Below are positions 7,304 through 10,479 of a stretch of 10,479 nucleotides of DNA, one piece after another. The position numbers and the translations under genes are program-made. This DNA is from a bacterium (GTDB taxonomy: Bacteria; Verrucomicrobiota; Verrucomicrobiia; Limisphaerales; UBA11358). Numbering within the stretch: the first letter of the stretch is position 1; each line of letters opens with the position of its first letter. A model generated the notes under the pieces. That model saw only the letters and a program-made list of their open reading frames with translations, was not told the origin of the DNA and did not search any database. The DNA lies in the NCBI GenBank assembly GCA_021781185.1, contig JAJXXI010000428.1, positions 1-10,479 on the forward strand, given 5' to 3'.

Positions 7304-7641
7304 GCGACACAACTCATTTCCAGGACCGTGTTTTGTCTGGCTTCCTTGCCTCCGTCGCGTTGCACGGCCTCCACGCACTTGAAGAAATTCAGCACACACG
7401 GCACGCGCAGCCGGTAGAACACCTGCGCCCCGCGCTTCTCATCGTCCACGATGCCCACATTTCTGAGCTGGCTCAGATGCCGTGACACGGTCGGCATTTC
7501 TACGCCGATCATGTCCGTGAGTTCGCGCACGCTGCGTTCACCGCGCGCCAGTTCATCCACGATGAACAGGCGGGTCGGATGAGCGAGCGCCTTGATGATG
7601 TGGGCTTGCGTCTTGTATTGGGCGCGGGTGTTGGCAGTCAT
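7300..7641 (-). CDS. ArsR/SmtB-family transcriptional repressor
   Basis: This 113-aa winged-helix protein is the first gene of the redox/permease operon and probably its repressor. The opening ALAHPTRLFIVDELARGERSV is standard for the family. A helix-turn-helix follows (about 38-60, with MPTVSRHLSQLRNVGIV), then the wing (DDEKRGAQVFYRL). The ArsR metal box ELCVCDL in helix 3 is absent: the equivalent stretch is RELTDMIGVE with no cysteine. Instead, cysteines lie at C82 and C89 (VPCVLNFFKCVEAV, dimer helix) and C111 near the end, which could form the sensor site. The start MTANTRAQ was chosen because it fits the family length; a longer frame begins at 7698. The stop overlaps the permease start. 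No ribosome site is seen before 7641. Confidence 0.92.
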   Translation of the reverse strand: MTANTRAQYKTQAHIIKALAHPTRLFIVDELARGERSVRELTDMIGVEMPTVSRHLSQLRNVGIVDDEKRGAQVFYRLRVPCVLNFFKCVEAVQRDGGKEARQNTVLEMSCVA

Positions 7642-7675
7642 ATTAGCTGTTAATACAATTAGCCAACTCGCTAAA
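7642..7675. promoter_or_regulatory. Candidate ArsR operator: repeated TTAGC elements
   Basis: Directly upstream of the repressor start lie ATTAGC at 7642-7647, ATTAGC again at 7658-7663 (16-bp period) and GCTAA at 7670-7674. The last two form an inverted repeat TTAGC-6 bp-GCTAA. The region is AT-rich against the GC-rich surroundings. ArsR-type repressors usually bind such 12-2-12-like imperfect repeats over their own promoter, so autoregulation is likely. A matching -10/-35 pair for the minus strand could not be fixed. Confidence 0.4.
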
Positions 7676-7935
7676 TGCTGCTCACCATTTCTTGCCATTT
7701 ATCAACCGACGCGAATGTGGAGCGGATCAAATCCGAGATATACCTTGACCTCGGCTTGATGGACCTGCGCCGGATACAAAATGTCGCGCGCCCATTTGCT
7801 TAACGTATCGCTCGCTTGACCGGCAGTTGTGAGCGTGAGCAGGCGATCCGGTGAATGCCGCGGATGGTGCAGCAAACCAGAAATCAACAACCAGGGCGGC
7901 AAACATTCACCGTGCGCAACATTGTTCCGCGCCAT

Positions 7936-7972
7936 GCGTGAAGTTCACGCGCGATGCGTGAAAAATTCACGC
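7936..7972. repeat. Two tandem palindromes built from four GCGTGAA/TTCACGC heptamers
   Basis: The first palindrome is GCGTGAAGTTCACGC (7936-7950), two perfect 7-bp arms around one base. The second is GCGTGAAAAATTCACGC (7956-7972), the same arms around AAA. Five bases separate them. The heptamers alternate in orientation, so the middle two can also pair with a 5-nt loop (7944-7950 with 7956-7962). It may be a double operator for a dimeric regulator, or a REP-like element. Confidence 0.7.
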
Positions 7973-7997
7973 ACCAGGCCGCTTTTTCGGGAATGGG

Positions 7998-8025
7998 ACC
8001 GCGAAAATCGTCCGTTTTTCGCGGT
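7998..8025 (+). terminator. Hairpin ACCGCGAAAA/TTTTCGCGGT followed by TTT
   Basis: Perfect 10-bp arms at 7998-8007 and 8016-8025 flank an 8-nt loop, and TTTC follows on the plus strand. As a terminator it is weak because only half of the stem is GC-rich. No plus-strand gene is known upstream of it, so it could instead insulate the prepilin promoter or mark the end of a lost gene. Confidence 0.4.
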
Positions 8026-8070
8026 TTTCTCCGTTGGCATCGGCTTTGCTAAGGAATCCCTAGAACCCGG

Positions 8071-8098
8071 TTGACAGCGGCGATGATTCAAGTAAATT
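8071..8098 (+). promoter_or_regulatory. Sigma-70-type promoter of the prepilin gene
   Basis: A perfect -35 box TTGACA (8071-8076) is followed after 16 bp by TAAATT (8093-8098) as the -10 box, four of six matches to TATAAT. Transcription would begin near 8105, leaving a leader of about 30 nt before the ATG at 8134. This also shows that the longer reading frame starting at 8071 cannot be the gene start. Confidence 0.6.
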
Positions 8099-8133
8099 CA
8101 TCAACTCGATCCCGGACAAACCAAAGACACATT

Positions 8134-8955
8134 ATGAAACAACAAACAAAAAAAGCGTTCACGCTTATCGAACTCCTCGTCGTTATCGCCATTATCGCGA
8201 TTCTGGCGGCCATGCTCCTGCCGGCACTCGCTGCCGCCAAGCAAAAGGCCCTGAAAATCAGTTGCGTCAACAATCTCAAGCAGGTCGGCCTTGCCTTCCG
8301 CATCTGGAGCGGCGACAACAATGACAAATATCCGCAAGCCTTGTCCTCCACGCAAGGTGGTTCCAGCGAGTTTATTTCCCATGCCAACACAACTACGGCT
8401 TCAACTCCGACAATCAACTGTCCCGGCAATGTGTTCATGGTGATGTCCAACGAACTCTCCACGCCGAAGATTGTTTATTGCCCCGCTGACAACATGCACA
8501 GCACCTATGCCACCAACTTCTCCTACGCTGACGTCTGTGGCGAGGCCACAACTGCCGTCGCTCCCGCCGCCGGTGGTATAAGCAAGATCAGCTATTTCAT
8601 CAACGGTGATGCGTCCGATGTGGATCCGCAGATGATTTTGGCGGGTGATTCAAACATCGGCAGCTTGAACACGGCTAACAACGGTCCCGCGACCGCGCGT
8701 TTTGGCTTTACCACTACCTCCATACCAGGGTCAGGAAGCTCACAAAGCGCATCAATGAGTCAGGTTGCGGTGCCTGGTTCGATGGGCTTGGCCAATGGTG
8801 CTTGGGCGTGGACGCAAGCGGACATGCACCAGAAAACCGGCAATCTCCTGATGGGCGACGGCAGCGTGCAGTCGTCCTCCATCAGCGGCTTGCACACATT
8901 TTTGCAGAGCAGCACCAATACGGTGCAGTATCAGGCTTATACGGTCGTCAACTAA
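8134..8955 (+). CDS. Prepilin-type N-terminal cleavage/methylation protein with H-x9-DG motif
   Basis: This 273-aa protein is a type IV pilin/type II pseudopilin-like protein. A short basic leader (MKQQTKKA) precedes the processing site A8/F9, then [20 protein letters not shown] forms the hydrophobic helix with the conserved Glu at +5 (E13). The residue before the cut is Ala instead of the commoner Gly. The next part ([19 protein letters not shown]) and the C-terminal H232-x9-D242-G243 motif place it with the H-x9-DG prepilin-associated proteins, which are greatly expanded in Verrucomicrobiota, Lentisphaerae and Planctomycetes. Their roles are mostly unknown, though surface or secreted structures are likely. 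The longer frame to 8071 is rejected because it would start inside the -35 box. No other pilus or secretion genes are nearby, so it is an orphan with its own promoter and terminator. Confidence 0.92.
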   Translation: MKQQTKKAFTLIELLVVIAIIAILAAMLLPALAAAKQKALKISCVNNLKQVGLAFRIWSGDNNDKYPQALSSTQGGSSEFISHANTTTASTPTINCPGNVFMVMSNELSTPKIVYCPADNMHSTYATNFSYADVCGEATTAVAPAAGGISKISYFINGDASDVDPQMILAGDSNIGSLNTANNGPATARFGFTTTSIPGSGSSQSASMSQVAVPGSMGLANGAWAWTQADMHQKTGNLLMGDGSVQSSSISGLHTFLQSSTNTVQYQAYTVVN

Positions 8956-8974
8956 GCTGGAATCGTTTTAACAC

Positions 8975-9001
8975 AAAGGCACCCGCAAGGGTGCCTTTTT
9001 T
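8975..9001 (+). terminator. Strong rho-independent terminator after the prepilin gene
   Basis: The stem GGCACCC (8978-8984) pairs with GGGTGCC (8989-8995) around the loop GCAA, and AAA/TTT extends it to 10 bp. Six T residues follow on the plus strand. It lies 19 bp after the prepilin stop and within the gap to the convergent tadA gene; on the minus strand the tail is only TTTG, so it should act mainly on the plus strand. Confidence 0.88.
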
Positions 9002-9015
9002 GTTTATACGCAAGT

Positions 9016-9519
9016 TCAGGAACCGGCTGCCACGCCGTTTCTTTTGGCCGCCCGCTGACCGGCAAAAAAACTTTGCAGCAGCGTCCGGCACTCCTCTAGC
9101 CGCACGCCCGCCGTGATCTCGGACCGGTGGTTGAGGGTGGGAAATTGCAGCAAGTTCATTGCCCCGCCGGCGGCACCGCCCCGGGGATCGCCCGCACCAA
9201 AAACCACCCGCGCCAGCCGCGTGTGGACAATGGCCCCGGCGCACATCGGGCAGGGTTCCTTGGTCACGTAGAGCGTGCAATCCGTCAGCCGCCAGTCGCC
9301 CACGGCGTTCTCCGCCTGGGTGAGCGCGAGCATTTCCGCATGGGCCGTGGCGTCTTTCAGGGTCTCGACCTGGTTAAAGGCCCGGGCGATGATCCGGCCG
9401 GCGCGCACGATGACGGCCCCGACCGGCACTTCCTCCCGCTCGCAGGCCCTGGCCGCCTGTCGCAGGGCCTCGCCCATGAAATAATCGTCGCTGTGCAGGT
9501 CAATAATGGGGTTGCTCAT
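9016..9519 (-). CDS. tadA: tRNA-specific adenosine deaminase TadA
   Basis: This 167-aa cytosolic enzyme deaminates adenosine 34 to inosine in the anticodon of tRNA-Arg(ACG), letting it read CGN codons. The zinc site is complete: HAE at 60-62 (H60 zinc ligand, E62 proton shuttle) and PCPMCAGA at 89-96 (C90 and C93 ligands). Other family features are EVPVGAVIV (30-38), FNQVE (48-52) and VVFGAGDPRGGAAGG, and the length is normal for the family. The gene faces the prepilin gene tail to tail. The 60-bp gap between their stop codons holds a strong hairpin terminator. It is separated from the upstream NUDIX gene by 115 bp. No strong ribosome site was seen before the ATG. A related guanine or cytosine deaminase is possible but fits less well. 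Confidence 0.93.
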   Translation of the reverse strand: MSNPIIDLHSDDYFMGEALRQAARACEREEVPVGAVIVRAGRIIARAFNQVETLKDATAHAEMLALTQAENAVGDWRLTDCTLYVTKEPCPMCAGAIVHTRLARVVFGAGDPRGGAAGGAMNLLQFPTLNHRSEITAGVRLEECRTLLQSFFAGQRAAKRNGVAAGS

Positions 9520-9575
9520 AAGCAGGGGAAAAGATTAGCCATGCACGCCCGGCATTCAACCAACGAATGAAAAGG

Positions 9576-9595
9576 AAGGCCCATCCGTTTGCCTT
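9576..9595 (-). terminator. Weak hairpin after the NUDIX gene
   Basis: AAGGC and GCCTT arms around a 10-nt loop are followed on the minus strand by CCTTTTC. The stem is only 5 bp, so termination would be weak; it lies between the NUDIX stop and the tadA start. Confidence 0.25.
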
Positions 9596-9634
9596 GGAAG
9601 TTTCCCGTTGAAGGTTGAATCATTGCAGCCTTTT

Positions 9635-10138
9635 TCACTTTGTCTCCTCCAGCGTCCACTCATTTCGCCCATCGGCAAGGCAACGGCAATGAGCAGCGAA
9701 AAATCCGCCCCGAAACTGCCAGAACCATGGCCAGATCTGTTCGCGGTCCGTCTGGGGAATCTTCAGCGAAGCGATGGTTTCACGTGGGAAAAACTCAAAG
9801 CGTCCTTCGGCATGAACGGGCGGCAGTGATTTTAATTTAACTTTCACCTCGAACAGGAACATCAGCCAATGCGTCTGGCCCTGGTAACCGTGTTCGCTGA
9901 TCAATCCGGCCAGATGCAAATCGGCTGGTGCCAGTGCCAGCCCGATTTCCTCCCGTGCTTCGCGGCAGGCGCACGCGTAGGGCGACTCGCCAAGTTCCAT
10001 TTTCAATTTGCCGCCGCACGGGCTCCAGCAGCCGCGATTCGGTTCCTGCGCGCGCTCCAGCAGCAGGATTTCACCGCGCTCGTTGAAACAGTAGAGCAGC
10101 GTAGCAATCCGATAATCATGACAAACCAGTGGATTCAT
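9635..10138 (-). CDS. NUDIX hydrolase
   Basis: This 167-aa cytosolic protein should hydrolyse a nucleoside diphosphate linked to another moiety, for example 8-oxo-dGTP or a related nucleotide. The NUDIX box is clear: GESPYACACREAREEIGL, matching the E-x7-RE-x2-EE-x-G core. The glycine-rich start (CGGKLKMELGE) is two residues longer than the usual G-x5-E spacing. The N-terminus (IATLLYCFNERGEILLLER) and WSPCGGKL are typical. The protein ends with FRGGFFAAHCRCLADGRN and a polar tail. The start is supported by TGAGG at 10146-10150, 7 nt upstream of the ATG. It is divergent from the recombinase remnant, whose ATG lies only 21 bp away. The substrate cannot be predicted. Confidence 0.9.
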   Translation of the reverse strand: MNPLVCHDYRIATLLYCFNERGEILLLERAQEPNRGCWSPCGGKLKMELGESPYACACREAREEIGLALAPADLHLAGLISEHGYQGQTHWLMFLFEVKVKLKSLPPVHAEGRFEFFPRETIASLKIPQTDREQIWPWFWQFRGGFFAAHCRCLADGRNEWTLEETK

Positions 10139-10145
10139 GGTAAAA

Positions 10146-10150
10146 CCTCA
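10146..10150 (-). promoter_or_regulatory. Ribosome binding site TGAGG of the NUDIX gene
   Basis: TGAGG lies 7 nt upstream of the ATG at 10138 and is one of the few clear Shine-Dalgarno sites in the window. Confidence 0.6.
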
Positions 10151-10159
10151 ATAAATCGC

Positions 10160-10479
10160 ATGAAAACGTATCTATACAATCGCATTAGCACAGGACGGCA
10201 AAAATACTGGCGATGGATTGGCCAGACAATCTGAATCAGCGGAAGTGCTGGACTTCCTAAAACGGCACCGGCTGCTCGTGGTGGAGCGGATGGTTTACAC
10301 GGGTTCCAGTTTCACAGGCAGAAACTTTGATACCGAAAGGGTGCTTGGAAAATTCGGGTCTGTAGCAGAATTTGTGGGTGAACAGAGTGGTTTCAGTGAG
10401 ACGCGTCGAGCCGTGCGACCGCAACCGGGCGCGAGCTGGTGGCTCGAAGCTCGCCCGGTTGCTCGTTTTAGCTGGAATC
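10160..10479 (+). pseudogene. Serine recombinase (resolvase/invertase) N-terminal fragment, frameshifted and cut by the window edge
   Basis: The first 14 codons read MKTYLYNRISTGRQ, which aligns without gaps to the start of gamma-delta-type resolvases, including catalytic R8 and S10. After codon 14 the frame hits TGA at 10232-10234. The next frame (codons starting at 10203) continues with recombinase-like sequence: TGDGLARQSESAEVLDFLKR, then VVERMVYTGSSFTGRNFD and VLGKF. Removing one A from the run of five at 10200-10204 joins the two parts into one sensible N-terminal domain. After VLGKF (about 10353) the sequence no longer looks like a recombinase, although the frame stays open to the edge, and a strong hairpin begins at 10421. 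No ribosome site precedes the ATG. It is probably a decayed mobile-element or phage gene; a sequencing error or slippage control is the alternative. Confidence 0.65.
10421..10462. repeat. Long GC-rich hairpin near the right edge
   Basis: GCAACCGGGCG (10421-10431) pairs perfectly with CGCCCGGTTGC (10452-10462). Inside, CGAGC (10432-10436) pairs with GCTCG (10442-10446) around TGGTG, leaving AAGCT as a bulge. TCGTTTT follows on the plus strand, so it could be a rho-independent terminator, or the end structure of a mobile element. Confidence 0.6.

Larger units (their letters stand above)
7642..8133. other. 492-bp intergenic region between divergent arsR-type and prepilin genes
   Basis: No convincing gene is seen here. 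A 77-codon frame on the minus strand (7935-7702) resembles no family I know and has no ribosome site. The stretch holds TTAGC repeats next to the repressor gene (7642-7675), tandem GCGTGAA palindromes (7936-7972) and a 10-bp hairpin (7998-8025). It also has an imperfect palindrome CTAAGGAATCCCTAG (8049-8063) just upstream of the -35 box, and the prepilin promoter (8071-8098). It is thus a regulatory and structural region, possibly with remnants of lost sequence between about 7700 and 7930. Confidence 0.6.

Noticed and set aside
7702..7935. Minus-strand frame of 77 codons (MARNNVAHG...) beginning one base from the first GCGTGAA palindrome
   Set aside because: There is no recognisable family, no ribosome site and no neighbour support. 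It could be a relic, so it is only mentioned in the intergenic entry.
7829..8074. Plus-strand frame of 81 codons
   Set aside because: It runs through the tandem palindromes and the 10-bp hairpin, with no ribosome site and no family resemblance.
8148..8154. Run of seven A in codons 5-7 of the prepilin gene as a phase-variation tract
   Set aside because: The run is short and arises naturally from Lys codons in the basic leader; nothing else suggests slippage control.
8955..8964. AGCTGGAATC at 8955-8964 repeated at 10470-10479
   Set aside because: Many 10-base matches are expected by chance in 10 kb; without a longer match beyond the edge it cannot be called a repeat.
10421..10470. Integron attC-like site at the right edge
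   Set aside because: The hairpin lacks the RYYYAAC and GTTRRRY core sites at its ends and no integrase is visible.

Overview
The window looks like chromosomal DNA from a GC-rich Gram-negative bacterium, probably Verrucomicrobiota (Pedosphaera/Limisphaera-like). The main clue is the gene at 8134-8955. It encodes a prepilin-type protein with the [18 protein letters not shown] leader and a C-terminal H-x9-DG motif, a combination typical of that superphylum. The taxon is an inference from protein style, not a proven placement.

Layout. From 7641 down to position 1, nine genes run on the minus strand with short gaps or ATGA overlaps. The first block (7641-4741) is a redox/metalloid-type operon: an ArsR-family repressor, a DUF318/ArsP-like permease with a CxC motif, a small CxxC 'redox-active disulfide protein 2', an exported thioredoxin-like protein, and a CcdA-like membrane thiol transporter. 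After 183 bp comes a VIT1/CCC1-type metal transporter (4557-3865). The next block is a YbhGFSR-type ABC exporter: a HlyD-like adaptor (3810-2680), a double ATPase (2668-869) and an ABC-2 permease that runs off the left edge (872-1).

From 7642 to 8133 lies a 492-bp gene-free stretch with several palindromes and hairpins. It separates the minus-strand cluster from the plus-strand prepilin gene, which has a good sigma-70-type promoter and a strong terminator. Beyond it, tadA (9519-9016) and a NUDIX hydrolase (10138-9635) again lie on the minus strand. At the right edge, divergent from the NUDIX gene, is the N-terminal part of a serine recombinase. Its frame is broken by what looks like one extra A in an A-run, and a long GC-rich hairpin follows.

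How the genes may work together (inference). The ArsR protein probably senses a soft metal, metalloid or thiol stress. The permease would export the compound. The small CxxC protein would act in the cytosol, and CcdA would pass electrons to the exported thioredoxin-like protein outside the membrane. The VIT transporter and the ABC exporter downstream would add metal and drug or lipid export functions. The most noteworthy points are this permease-thiol relay operon, the tandem GCGTGAA palindromes, and the frameshifted recombinase.
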